In this document: positions 1-10,243 of the stretch, in pieces
Layout: each line of letters begins with the position of its first letter
Position numbering within the stretch: position 1 is the stretch's first letter
Assembly: GCA_037074765.1 (NCBI GenBank)
Contig: JBAMDO010000347.1
Location: 1 to 35,884, forward strand
Reading direction: 5' to 3'
DNA: 35,884 nucleotides
Origin: Mansonella perstans
Taxonomy: Eukaryota; Nematoda; Chromadorea; Rhabditida; Onchocercidae
The notes under the pieces: generated by a model
The model's input: the letters and a program-made list of their open reading frames with translations, nothing else
Told to the model about the DNA's origin: nothing
Databases searched by the model: none
Position numbers and translations under genes: made by a program

Positions 1-106
1 AACCATTTCGCTGTCTCGGTGTACACTGTTGGAAGAAATTCGAATTATCAGCAGTCGTTTGTATAAGTAAGCGCAATGAAACTGGCCAAGTATAAAGCAA
101 ATAAGT
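1..106 (-). pseudogene. Junction scrap: RT-derived spacer piece fused to protease exon-1 remnant
   Basis: Bases 1-52 resemble the reverse-transcriptase-derived piece found in every protease spacer (TGTACACTGTTGGAAGAAAT, compare 15749 and 22404). Bases 54-106, read on the minus strand, match the signal-peptide exon of the protease family (TTATACTTGGCCAGTTTCAT) but have no start codon. The remnant runs directly into exon 2 of another copy near 106, so this is a rearrangement scar and not a gene. The window edge cuts it off. Confidence 0.55.
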
Positions 107-477
107 TTTGTATTTTGAATAATATTGTTGATATAAACACGAATTTTACCTGCATTGTCGTCACTATGTCTGCAATAAAAATTTCAAATATTTGGTTTTA
201 TCTTTGAATTCATTAATATTAACATGCAGCAAAACAAATTATATGGAAAAAGTAGTCAAAAAAACCGATTTCTGTAACCCTTCAGAATGCTAGAAAAAGA
301 GAAATTGCAAATGAATAAAACTTTTGATTTATTTATATCGCAGGATTGATCGGTGATATAATTCTTACATCTGTGCTGTATTACGTTTCAAAAAAGTTAA
401 ATACTCACAATTTATCAAATGGATTGTGTGAGTATGCAGAATGAAACTGGCGAAGTATAAATAAATAGTGCTTTCAT
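106..477 (-). pseudogene. CP0: 5' fragment of a papain-family cysteine protease gene
   Basis: This is the reverse complement of the start of CP2 (10244-10632). Exon 1 lies at 409-477 with ATG at 477-475, and is 69 nt where the family has 71: single-base losses in the TTATTTATACTTC and CACACAATCC stretches shift the frame twice. The donor GTGAGT (408-403) is kept. Exon 2 starts at 169 after TTGCAG and is cut near 106, where it fuses to another exon-1 remnant. No later exons follow. The fragment cannot encode a protease; what remains is the signal peptide and the first propeptide residues. Confidence 0.75.
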
Positions 478-537
478 TGACTTAGTCGGAAAACTGGTCG
501 TTTATTATGCACAACTAATTCAAGCTTTTGCATTCTT

Positions 538-600
538 CCAGTGATAATTAACGAAAACGAAGTGATGCGATTCGAAATGATTTAATAGATATCCGGAAAG
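538..600 (-). promoter_or_regulatory. Conserved protease upstream block, copy 1 (TGATAA site)
   Basis: The core AGTGATAATTAACGAAAA and the following GAAGTGATGCGATTCGAAAT occur about 60 bp upstream of the CP0 start codon. The same block lies upstream of CP2 and CP5 and at two orphan places (6002, 20418). TGATAA is the site recognised by nematode intestinal GATA factors such as ELT-2. Gut expression of the family is an inference. Confidence 0.5.
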
Positions 601-2640
601 TAAACATTTTTATGTACTCTAGTTCATGTTTAATCCCAATCGTTATTGTTGTAAAGTCACTTTCCATTAAAATTTTACTGTTATATAAGTTATTCAATTT
701 AACGTGACTTCACGTGCTGTCGACATTTCCCAAAATATGCTCTTTTCATATGCTAATTATGTGAAATTATCTGTTTTATCGAAGAAATTGTTCTTTCTTG
801 GGATTCATCAAACAATGGCGTTCCATTTTGCAGTGATCAGTAGGATTGAGCCTTAAAATAGTGTAGAGATATTCAGGTTGCATATTTAGAATTTTTAATG
901 GGATGTTTGTGACAGTTTGCAGAAAATGCAGTCGTACATTTTTTTGCAGTAATGTATTCTCAGGCATTCCTCTAAGCGCGTTACGTTTACTTGATGAAAA
1001 ATCGATGACTGGAATATACTATGAAGTATTCTATGGAACTGAGGGTCCCGTTTATGTAATTATTGGAATTGCAAAATACGGTCGATGAAATCCAATTACG
1101 GAAAATCCGCAGTAGTTGATACCACAAAAGCTTTATTATGAAGTGCGATAAACATTTGATAAAATACAAAAAACAAATGGTTGATTTGAATTGTCGAATA
1201 TATGTCGAAAAATACTGCTGCTTATTGTTTGAAAATTCAGAAGAAATTTACGCAAAATGTCTTAAATAAAATGATTTACACAAATTCTAGCTTTCAATTA
1301 TAATAGCTCTTTCATGGCGAAATGTGAATCACAGAGTTGTAAAATATGAAATATTATAATCTACCTTTTGTGGAATCGAACTAAACGACCTAAAGTCTAA
1401 GAAAAATTAATGGAATCAAAAAGAATTGCGCCTTGTAATTTGATGAATCGATGCATGTTTCAAGTTTTTCAAATATCGGCTTTATGAACTTCATTTGAAA
1501 AATAATCAAGCTGCAAATATTCCTCAATACACCACAAAAAATACAATTATATTGCGCTGAACCTAATGAACATGATTAATATGATTATCTTCATATCATG
1601 GAAAGCGTATTTACAGTCTTTGCTGCATTTGCCTGCTCCAATTTATCTGGATTTGTTTGGACTCAGAGGGATCATTTAATTCCGTTCTTAAATTCTTCAT
1701 GTCATTTATTTTAGCACTTATTTTATACTACTAATTTAAATTGTTCAATGATGAAGACTGAGAACTGTGATATTTAGATTCATAAATTTATCAATAGTTT
1801 GCCAACAACAAAATTCATCAATACCGTATGACATAAGTTTATCAACTGTAATAGCTAAATTCACTCACTGCTGACATGATTTTATCAATACAACAAAAGT
1901 AATATTATCCAAGTTTTTCAATTCGTTCTTTCTTTTTAATCCACTTATTTTTAAAATAAAGCTTTTTACATTATAAGGTATCTATTGTTGCATTTTACTT
2001 CGCAGGCAAGGTGAAGGAAATTTTCAAAATATAATTAATTAAATTACCTTTAGAGGAATTTGCTTGTTTGCAATATACATCTATAATATATCGGATCTTT
2101 TTCTGAATTACGTTTGCATGGAACGGATGAATGTATGCATAAATGAATTCGCAAATCAAATGGCCGAATTGCAGGTTGGCATTACAATTATGAGTAATTA
2201 ATTTATATAGATTAGAAGATAAATTGGAAGATTCAGTTATTGATGGTTTTCCTATTTACTTTTTAATTCACAGAATTATCTTTGATTCAACTTCACTCAA
2301 TAATGTATCACTAAATGGCATAGATGCTGAATTCAGTGATAAAGTCATTGTAGTTCCTTCTTCGTCTGATGATTGCCTCCTATTTGATAAAATATTATGC
2401 AAATTTTCGAATACTTAACAAAATCAACATAAAAGTGAGTAATAGTAGGAAAGCACGCAGCATTGAAGTTTTTTTCGTCTGATTTGATGATTTTGTGAGC
2501 TCATTTGATCATCTGATCTTTTTAGATGTTAAATTCATTGACCGTTCTCATTTCTCTGATAACTCTATATCTGAATAAATAAATGCAACTGGTAGCAAAT
2601 ATCCGGATTTTTTGAGTCAATTATGGAAAATTCGGAAATG
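601..2640. other. Intergenic, no gene recognised
   Basis: Only short open frames occur here (63 aa or less) with no motif I recognise. The DNA is AT-rich and its strand composition alternates. It is not one of the protease-family repeats: no exon, spacer or LINE piece was found between the block ending at 600 and the repeat near 2.65 kb. Confidence 0.6.
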
Positions 2641-2644
2641 GTCG

Positions 2645-2771
2645 AATTATCAATGTTGTAATGTTTACAAGAAAATTATCAATGTTGTAAAAAATTATCA
2701 ATGGTCAAATTATCAATGTTGTAAAAAATTATCAATGGTCAAATTATCAATGTTGTAATGTTTACAAGAAT
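2645..2771 (+). repeat. Short tandem repeat, AAATTATCAATG units
   Basis: AATTATCAATGTTGTAA occurs four times and AATTATCAATGGTCA twice, in a nested pattern with a period of about 34 bp. TGTTGTAATGTTTACAAGAA occurs at both ends of the array. It lies about 0.5 kb upstream of the serpin gene. Confidence 0.85.
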
Positions 2772-2984
2772 TATGGTGAATATTTAAAAATAGGCAAACA
2801 GACGATGAACCTGTTCATTTATGAACGCAAACAGTTCAAATGTAATCGAACTTCGATCGCAGATTATTATTTGCGTGCCAAACCAACATATCAATATTAA
2901 TTTCAATATGGAAGTTGTCTGCTCATCAGAGATAGAATGCAGTGCAAATAATCTACAAGTAAAATAAATACGTTCAGCATTTCT

Positions 2985-3125
2985 TCAGCAACCGATTCCG
3001 TACGCTTGCCCATTTGCCATCAATACCATCGCTGATCCATTTGCAATTAGACTTAGATTTCAAAATTATTAATTCTGAAATATTATTCATTGACTGATTG
3101 CATTTCTCAATGTCATAATAATAAT
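2985..3125 (+). repeat. Serpin upstream region, copy 1 of a flanking direct repeat
   Basis: Shared blocks with 5350-5500 are CCGTACGCTTGC, GATCCATTTGCAA and the stretch AAAATTATTAATTCTGAA. This copy lies directly upstream of the serpin first exon and the other lies 140 bp downstream of its stop codon. A tandemly duplicated serpin unit whose second copy was lost would leave exactly this pattern. Confidence 0.65.
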
Positions 3126-3170
3126 GCATGGAGTTCGAAGCAGTGTGCTTGCCGTATGATAATTGCAGCA

Positions 3171-3178
3171 TTTTCAGT
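3171..3178 (+). promoter_or_regulatory. Probable trans-splice acceptor (TTTTCAG) of the serpin gene
   Basis: TTTTCAG at 3171-3177 matches the nematode 3' splice consensus and lies 20 nt upstream of the ATG at 3198. No upstream coding exon is needed, so a spliced-leader acceptor giving a 20-nt 5' UTR is the simplest reading. This is inferred from sequence only. Confidence 0.55.
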
Positions 3179-3197
3179 GTTGTTTTGATATTTCGGG

Positions 3198-5212
3198 ATG
3201 ATCAGTCAAAAAATCACCGTCGTACTGCTTCTCATTGCGAGCACACCAATCATCTTTGTATTTGGAGAAATGTATCGCAAAAAAATTTTAAATTTCTTAT
3301 GAATATTATTTTTGAAGCAACTAAATATCCTTCCATAACGATAGCTTTCTTACTTTTCTACAATACCAGAATTTTTCAGTTCCTCAACTAATCTTGCGCA
3401 GTGGAACTTTGCGGTTAATCTACTGAAAAAAGTAGCAAGCAATAATGAATCAGTCGCCCTGTCTCCTTTTGCAGTGTCAGCCTCACTTTTCATGGCTTAC
3501 CTGGCAGCGCAAGGCGAAACGAAGCAACAATTACATGATGTTCTAGGAGGAAGTAATTATGGATTAAAAATTTTAAGCCTCAACAGTTGGCATTGTTATT
3601 CAGAAGTCACTGAGAACGTATTCCACAGCTCACATCTCAAAATTTTGCCTGTCGCCATTGCCAAAAAAGTCAAAAAGATAAATATATTCCAAAAATGTTA
3701 AATTGATCATTTCTAAATTAAATGTTTATCTAAATTCTCAGATGCAAGCCTAGTAGAATTTCGAGTGTACTTCAAGACGATTTTGGATGATATCGCGCTG
3801 GCAAAGAACAAAGATATGTTAGATATGGAAGATCATTTTTATGTAATGGAGGGAGTAAATATAACAGAAAGCTTCCCAATAGTTCTTCAACGTTACTTCA
3901 ACGACACATTGAATAGGTTCAATTTGGCGGAGAAGAACGCAGTTTTTAAGGTATGATTGGTTATTAAAAACGAAAGTGATATAAAAAAGTAAAAGTGAAA
4001 TCAAAAAGAATATATGAAATGGTTGTTGTTGCTAATATTTTTTTAACCTACAAATCTTATCATTACATTTATGAACGTAAACAGTTAAAACTCCTTTTCA
4101 GCAAAAGGATAATTGGATTTCGTCCAAAAATGACAATAAAATGGTAAATATAATGACAGTGGACAAAGTTAACAGTGGTACCTATATATTCCTTCTGAAT
4201 TCAATTTATTTCAAAGGCACTTGGAACGTACAATTCATGCGAGAGTTAACTAGCAAAAAAAAATTTTACATTTCTAGAAAAGAAACGAAACTGGTAAGTA
4301 CTTTAATATTTGTTATAATTAGAAGTTCTTGATTATTGATCTTTGAATATTTCATTTAATTATTTTCGTTTATCGTCATTCAGATACCAATGATGCGAAA
4401 AACTGAAGAAATACCGTATTACGAAGACGATCTTGTAAAACTTATCAAAATGCCTTATGTTGATGATAAAGTAGAGATGGTTTTCATATTGCCACAAACA
4501 CGTTTCGGCTTATCTAATGTCCTAAAAAATTTGACAGGCGAAAACCTGCTCAAGTATATTGGTGATGCAGAGAGAAAAAGTGTTGCGGTAAGTCATTCAT
4601 CTATTCTACTTACCTAGTAAAGCTTCAGAAACTTATGCATTAGACTGGCTATTGCATTAGTTTTTGAAAGATAATGAATGTTCCGCTGGTTGATTTTGTT
4701 GCTAATTATTGGTTTTATTATTTTATTCGTCTTTCCTCTTTAAATAATAGTACCAAATTTGATGATATCAATTAAAAGTTATTTCAATTTCAGATTTCAT
4801 TGCCAAAATTCCGAGTGGAAAGAATGTTGTATTTGAATAGCGTGCTGAAACAAATTGGCGTCAAAGATGTTTTCAGTGGAAGTGCTAATTTCCGCGAGCT
4901 TTTATTGGATCAAATGCCAATTTCTTATAGTAAATTTGTGCATGCAGGATTCATTGAGGTTTGTGTGAATTTAATGAAAGTTTTTTTTTTTTTTTGTTGA
5001 ATAATTTAGTAAACTTAAAGATTTCAATTATTTACTTACAGGTAAGTGAAAAAGGCACGGAACCAGTTGAAGATCTTCAAGTCACTGCAACTAAGTTAGA
5101 ATATGTTCGAGGTTACCGTTTCACAGCTGATGAGCCATTCCTCTTTGCAATTATCAAGAATCTGAAGACTGTTCTATTTGCAGGCCAATTCGTCAAGCCA
5201 TTCCTCGGATAA
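3198..5212 (+). CDS. Secreted serpin (serine protease inhibitor family I4), complete, 7 exons
   Basis: Exons are 3198-3271, 3380-3552, 3742-3950, 4102-4293, 4384-4587, 4794-4958 and 5042-5212. All introns are GT-AG and the phases match, giving 1188 nt (395 aa), the usual serpin length. Residues 1-24 look like a signal peptide (MISQKITVVLLLIASTPI). Recognisable serpin landmarks are SPFAVSASLFMAYLAAQG (helix B), FLLNSIYFKGTWNVQF, KLIKMPYV..MVFILP, ISLPKFRVER, and the C-terminal FTADEPFLF..FAGQFVKPF. Several N-x-S/T sequons (NES, NAS, NIT, NDT, NLT) fit a secreted glycoprotein. The reactive loop begins EKGTEPVEDLQVTATKLEY. By standard counting P1 is Leu358, and the P12-P9 hinge is Pro-Val-Glu-Asp where inhibitory serpins have small residues, so inhibition is doubtful. 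Exon 2 ends at 3552: reading on past it gives non-serpin sequence, while splicing to 3742 restores the family alignment. Confidence 0.9.
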
Positions 5213-5349
5213 CTTTTATTTTTATCCTATGTCCACAAAAAATTTTAGAATAAGGATATTTGCATCTAACATCCGGATTGCCAAGTCATGAAAAGTTTTG
5301 ATTTTCTCTAAATTATGTATGTAGTAATAATAGTGGCATTCCATTAACA

Positions 5350-5500
5350 ACAAATCCCGTACGCTTGCACACTTGCGTTCTACACCGATCGCTTAGATAA
5401 AATCAGAAATCCACCAGTAAGTAGACTGTTGTTGATCCATTGCAAGTGAACATAATTTTAAAATTACTAATTCTGAATTACTATTCAGTTACTGATTTTA
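5350..5500 (+). repeat. Serpin upstream region, copy 2, downstream of the serpin gene
   Basis: Diverged direct copy of 2985-3125: CCGTACGCTTGC at the left, and TTGATCCATTGCAAGT followed by AAAATTACTAATTCTGAA at the right, with about 50 extra bases between. No serpin exon follows it, so it looks like the remaining promoter of a lost tandem copy. Confidence 0.6.
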
Positions 5501-5782
5501 ATTTTTATTTTTTGGATAAATGCTAAGTGATGAATCTTTATTCTGTTTCTGAAACTTATACTCGAGCTGCCAATTACTAACAGATATGCTTAAGGAAAAT
5601 ATTAAATTTAACAATCAGTTGTTATCAATAGTAAATGCTGAAACCGTTTGCAAATAAAAAATGATAATCCAAAGATTACTCAAGAAACTACTGCAAAAAA
5701 CATCTTGCATGTCGGTGAAATGGCAAACGTTGTATTGAAAGTTCCAGTTTGGCGAAACTGATTAAATAACCGAACTGAAATG

Positions 5783-7066
5783 CCAATTTTTTTGTTATCA
5801 CTATTATTCGTAATTTTGGTGCACTATAGTTTTTTATTATATAAATGAGAAAAACATTTATCTTAGTTTTGAACTTCTTCGATGAAGGAAAAATTTTTTG
5901 AAGAATTTTTAATGCCATTTTCGGATGAAGAACATTAACGATTTTTCTATAATTAATGAACACCTCTTGAATCAGTTTACTCACTGAAGTTTTTATATTC
6001 TTCTAGTGATAATTAACGAAAAGAAAGTGATACGATTTAAAATAATTTAAAATAATTAAGTGACAACAACAAGCGTGGAAAATGTAATGTGTTGAAGCAT
6101 AAAAAAAAATTCAACATATCAGTTACAATTGTCATCCAGTTCTGTTTAATATTTGATAGTTTTTGAAAAAGAAATGCTACAACCTAATTAACATTTTAAG
6201 AATGGATAAATTTCGCACCTTTTTTTTCCACACATTTTTGTGATATTTTTGTAATTTGCGAGCACATAGGTTCACATTTGATGGAATATATTTACTGAGC
6301 TCAAGGATTGTAATAAATGTGAATTTTTATGCCTCAGATACCACCATATATTAAATCGTAGTCCTCGTTTCCTTCCAAACTTTAAAGTGTCCAATTTTAT
6401 TAAATTAATTTTTTCCTTTAACATCATCTTTTGAAATGGACTTATGAACTAAAAAAATAGATGAATGGTAAGCAAAATATACTTAGTAAGATAATTTAAT
6501 ATTAAAATACACGTATGTTTATCATAAATCCAATTTTGTTCTTTTTTTTTTTTTAATAATTTATATGTTAATAAGAAACGATACAAATGATCTTCCTTTG
6601 AATACTTTTTCACTTGAATACGTAAGAATATAATCTTATATTTCAAATTTAATTGGTAAATAATATCTAAAAAGAAGGCTTTTTATCCTTTGGTATAAAA
6701 ATTGAAAAAGATTGCTGAAGGCTTTGGACTGTAAGAATAAGAGTTGCTTGTAATAAACACGATGCAGTTATTTTGCAATAATAGCACAGCTTTTTCCCAT
6801 GTTCGAATCCGCTATCAATCCTTACAGATTAGGTCTCATGCTCAAAAACAAACGAGAGAACTTTATTCCTGTGAAAACCAACACCAATGACAATAACTGA
6901 AAACTCATTCCAATAATAAATTTGCTTTAAGCATTTAGCCTATCAGACTGATTATTAGGAATTACAAATATCTTACATGATTTGAAGATTAGATCATAAT
7001 ATCACCATCTGTTTACATGTTGGTAGATGCTTAAACAGAGGATTGCATTGTCACAATAGGCGTTTT
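5783..7066 (+). repeat. 1.28-kb segmental duplication, copy 1 (partner 26429-27697)
   Basis: Nearly identical, base for base, to 26429-27697, with only scattered substitutions and small indels (for example CCTCAGATACC against CCTCGGATACC). The left part is the protease spacer plus the TGATAA block (6002). The rest is upstream DNA found nowhere else in the window. In copy 2 it lies upstream of CP5, but here the gene that should follow is missing and serpin 3' flank takes its place. It is far less diverged than any protease copy and so the youngest duplication here. No coding region was seen inside it. Confidence 0.9.
6002..6055 (-). promoter_or_regulatory. Conserved protease upstream block, orphan copy 2
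   Basis: AGTGATAATTAACGAAAA followed by GAAAGTGATACGATTTAAAA, the same block as at 538, 10135, 20418 and 26642. No protease exon 1 lies within 500 bp on the minus-strand downstream side, so it is orphaned. Confidence 0.5.
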
Positions 7067-7534
7067 TGATTTTGTCATAGACACGGTAGGTTGGCAATTG
7101 GTAATAAACAAGGAAGTCTGGAAGTGTTTGCAACAATCACACCTCAAATGATGGGTAAATACAGTGATGGTGGCTTTGGAACAAAGAACATTGCAAATTT
7201 ACTGCATTTTCAATAAGAAATTGAAAACAATGTCACAATGGATGCTTTTCTATTATCCGAATATTTGGGTAATCCTTCGGCCAAACAATTTTGCGGTACA
7301 GTTATTTCGATTTTTCCATTATATGATTAATGGATGTCATATAGTAAGAGTTGATATGATACGTTAGTTGTAAAGTAATATTCGGAAATGTACATATAAT
7401 CTTTAATTAGATACGTATGTACATTAATGAATGTATGGATAAAATTTACGAAATCATAATTTACGTGGATATGAGGCCTTATTTGATTTGTATATAAATA
7501 TCTCTAGCATAGGTTACTTAATTAAACATTCACT
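7067..7534. other. No gene recognised; faint similarity to 9690-9760
   Basis: A 67-codon frame (7164-7367) has no motif I know. The stretch GGCTTTGGAACAAAG (7173) resembles TGCTTTGGAGCAAAG (9720), so both may come from one dispersed sequence. Nothing else could be supported. Confidence 0.4.
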
Positions 7535-8066
7535 TATAAATTTATTATCGGTCATCACACCTTTTTCAGCAACCCAATGAAAAATCTGATCATTATTGTC
7601 ATTTCATCAATCATTAACTAATCTTTGTCAGTAATCTGTTCATAATGAAACGATAAACCACAGTGTACATCTGTAGGAAACCCTCCAGTTGCGTTGCATC
7701 CTGGGAATCCACTACAATCCATTACTTCTTGTACTGATAATCTTTCGGCTGGTTTTTTATCCATGAGCGCGTAATACATTTCAAGCGTTGCTAATGCCGA
7801 AAAGATGTAACATACTTCACATTCACCCTGAAAATTGATTCCAATTCATATAATATATTCAAAATACCGTTTCATGCATGTAAAAAGAAAAACAAACAAA
7901 ATAAAAATGAAAATGAAAATTGAAAGAAAAAGATATTGATTTAGATTACAATCGCTATAATTTCAAAAAAAAAATTTCACTTACTTGGTCTCGCATCGGC
8001 GCCATTTCTATTATCTTTCTGTAATCAAAAGACTTTGGTAGCGGCTTGAATTGGTTTTGCCCGAGT
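7535..8066 (-). pseudogene. CP1 minus part: exons 4-6 of a cysteine protease, truncated at both ends
   Basis: Read on the minus strand: a partial exon 4 (about 8065-7985, ending FDYRKIIEMAPMRDQ before a good GTAAGT donor), an intact exon 5 (7827-7669, 53 codons) and the start of exon 6 (7592 to about 7541, FHWVAEKGVMTD). Exon 5 carries the active-site block GECEVCYIFSA, with the catalytic Cys kept, and QEVMDCSGFPGCNATGG. Exons 1-3, 7 and 8 are absent in this orientation. Exon 4 is cut at 8065, where the sequence turns into plus-strand exon 5 of another copy. It cannot make an enzyme. Confidence 0.75.
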
Positions 8067-8620
8067 AGAAATGTATTACGCGCTCATGGATGAAAAACCA
8101 GTCGAAAGATTATCAGCACAAGAAGTAATGGATTATAGTGAATTGGGAAGATGCAACGGAACTGGAGAGACTATCTATAAATCATATAGAAATTTGTCGT
8201 TTCATTGTGAATTGATTATTATTTACAAAGAATAGTTGTTGATTCAAAGAGTTTAAAATCTTCTTATTAAATTTAAATTTTTGAAACTAATGAATTAAAT
8301 AAATTATATAATTTTTATTGCAGAAAAATTTCTGGTATTCACGAGGACCCGAACTGTCTAACGAGAAGTGTAAATCCGTGTGAATCATGCAGTAGTGATA
8401 GTTAGTTATGATGTCAGAAATGGGACAAAAAACTTCGTCATCAGGAATAGGTATGCCTAATTTTAACTGACCTCTAAGAATCACAATCCCTTTATTTTTA
8501 ATTAATTCCAGTAATAAAGAAAATCGAAACAGAAATATCGAAATAATCTATTTTGTATGCGAAATATATTTGGCTTAATTTTGCTTCCCCGTTAAATCAT
8601 TGCCAAAATAAAGGAAAAAC
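8066..8620 (+). pseudogene. CP1 plus part: exon 5, exon 7 and intron 7 of a cysteine protease, decayed
   Basis: Directly after the inversion point the plus strand reads exon 5 from EMYYALMDEKPVERL to about 8165. A Tyr replaces the conserved Cys in VMDYS. The DNA then passes into intron 5, jumps (exon 6 deleted) into the end of intron 6, and continues with exon 7 (about 8327-8457). This is the only copy that keeps AG before exon 7 (TTGCAG, 8321-8326), but exon 7 is frameshifted: the peptide around PNCLTR and the VGYD / IRN region falls in different frames. Intron 7 follows and exon 8 is replaced by the dispersed block starting near 8620. Confidence 0.7.
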
Positions 8621-9645
8621 AAAGCTAACATTCAAAGCTAACAAAACAAAGCTAACATTCTCCCTTCCACTTCTGTAAAATAATAATAATAATAATAATA
8701 ATAATCATAACTTGTTATCCCTCTTTTCATCAATTATTCTATTCATAATAATAATATTATCATTATTGTTATTATTGCACTCGACAGTACAAAAAACTAC
8801 AGTGAACACCTATCGCAATGGCTTTTCTAACTGTTGCTACATATTTTTTTTAATTATCCAGTTGATATTTTCACGGACTTATCAGTTAAATTTGATGGAA
8901 CAAGATTGTTATTACATGTCGTCATGAAGTTTTTCTTTGCCACAAACAACCGACAAATTAATTAGCTGGCTTATTAATCAGTTGCTAATATTTCCTTCAT
9001 ATCTTTAAATTTTGCTTCCATCACTCGCTATTGCAATATCTCTTGTGCAAAATGGAAGCATTGATATTTCATCTCATTTTGCTACATAACATCTCAGTCA
9101 ATTTATCTTGTTTATGTAACTCATTATGCTCTTTACTTCTTCCACATTTGTGGTTCGATCAGTCACATTTAATACTTGTTTTTAAAAAAAAGTCGTTCAT
9201 TCTAACAATGCATAATTTTGCCAGAAATATGCATAAAATACTTATTGTCATGGAAGCGACCCTTGGAATCCTTTATTGATTTAACGTAATAATCACCGCG
9301 GACAAATAATGAAAATAGCGTTGTTCACTTGGAACGATTTTAATTCCGTTAGTTTGAAGGAACTCGGATAGGAATCCCAGATGATGATGAAATAAAATTT
9401 TGAAAGATCTTGACTCCATCTCTTTTATAGTGGGTAATATTCATATACATTAGCTATTGCAAAAATTTTACACTATAAAAATCCACAAAGGATTTGAAAT
9501 GTAATCAATTTGGTGGATACTTTAAAAAGGATTACATATTGATATATGCATAAACAAAGCATTACATATCTGTAGATGAATAGACAAAATTACATCGTTA
9601 CAATGGGTGATTTGTCTATTACCGTAGATATGGTGGTTTGGGGTT
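8620..9645 (-). repeat. Dispersed non-coding block, inverted copy (partner 14120-14860)
   Basis: Pieces appear as reverse complements in 14120-14860: the (AAT)n plus AGCTAACATTC region (8630-8760), TTATTGATTTAACGTAATAA (9278-9297), the AGTTTGAAGGAACTCGGA region (9352), ATGGAGTC..TTTTACACTATAAAAATCC (9410-9490) and the TTACATATCTGTAGATGAATAG region (9563). Extra unmatched sequence lies at 8770-9240. A third, partial copy is at 22660-22896. It adjoins the LINE fragments and may be an untranslated part of that element or a separate repeat. Confidence 0.6.
8677..8703 (+). repeat. (AAT)n microsatellite
   Basis: About eight AAT units. The mirror copy at 14730-14755 has a shorter TAT/ATT run. Confidence 0.9.
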
Positions 9646-9889
9646 CATAATAAAATAAAAGCGGGGAAACATTCATCAGCACGATCACTTACCATATGTT
9701 GGAGAATTACAATGATTGCTTTGGAGCAAAGTATATTAAAAATTAGCTGCGCAGTCAATCTAATTGAAATCAAAATAATTCTGTGTTACTGAAAAGAGTA
9801 AAAGAACTTTAATTGGTTGTGAGCACTGGCGATAATATCCCATTTTCCAGTTTTATAACCTGGAAATTGTCATTTTACATTGATTCTTG

Positions 9890-10200
9890 ATTGAAAAATA
9901 GTTCCATTTTTCGCATTGTTGCAGCGATAAACAAAGTAAGTATTGCTGCTAATGAAATCAGCAGAAAAATTTTCGACTTTTAGTAACAACGAGTAAAAAT
10001 TGCTGGATTCCTTTCTCTCCTACTAACAGTGCTGAGAGTGTATTTAATATGAAAGTAGTGAAAATTGAACTCACATTTTTCAGAAAATTTAATTTCGCAT
10101 CAAGAACCTCCACTTATTTACTTTCCGGATATCTATTAAATCATTTCGAATCGCATCACTTCGTTTTCGTTAATTATCACTGGAAGAATACAAAAGCTTG
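9890..10200 (+). promoter_or_regulatory. CP2 upstream region with conserved TGATAA block
   Basis: The stretch 9890-10190 is the reverse complement of about 20418-20775. Its core at 10135-10190 (CGTTTTCGTTAATTATCACT) is the block seen upstream of CP0 and CP5. The TTATCA core (TGATAA on the other strand) lies about 65 bp from the CP2 ATG. Conservation over 300 bp shows that the promoter was duplicated with the gene; a GATA-factor role is inferred from the motif only. Confidence 0.55.
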
Positions 10201-10243
10201 AATTAGTTGTGCGTAATAAACGACCAGTTTTCCGACTAAGCCA

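Noticed and set aside
3474..3701. Serpin exon 2 read through to 3701
   Set aside because: Beyond 3552 the residues do not fit the serpin fold and phase 1 is needed to join 3742; the GTAATT donor at 3553 gives both.
6795..6830. tRNA-like TTCGAATCC
   Set aside because: No D arm, anticodon arm or acceptor stem could be paired around it; the copy at 27436 is the same.
7164..7367. 67-codon frame
   Set aside because: No motif, no splice partners, and only a vague repeat match.
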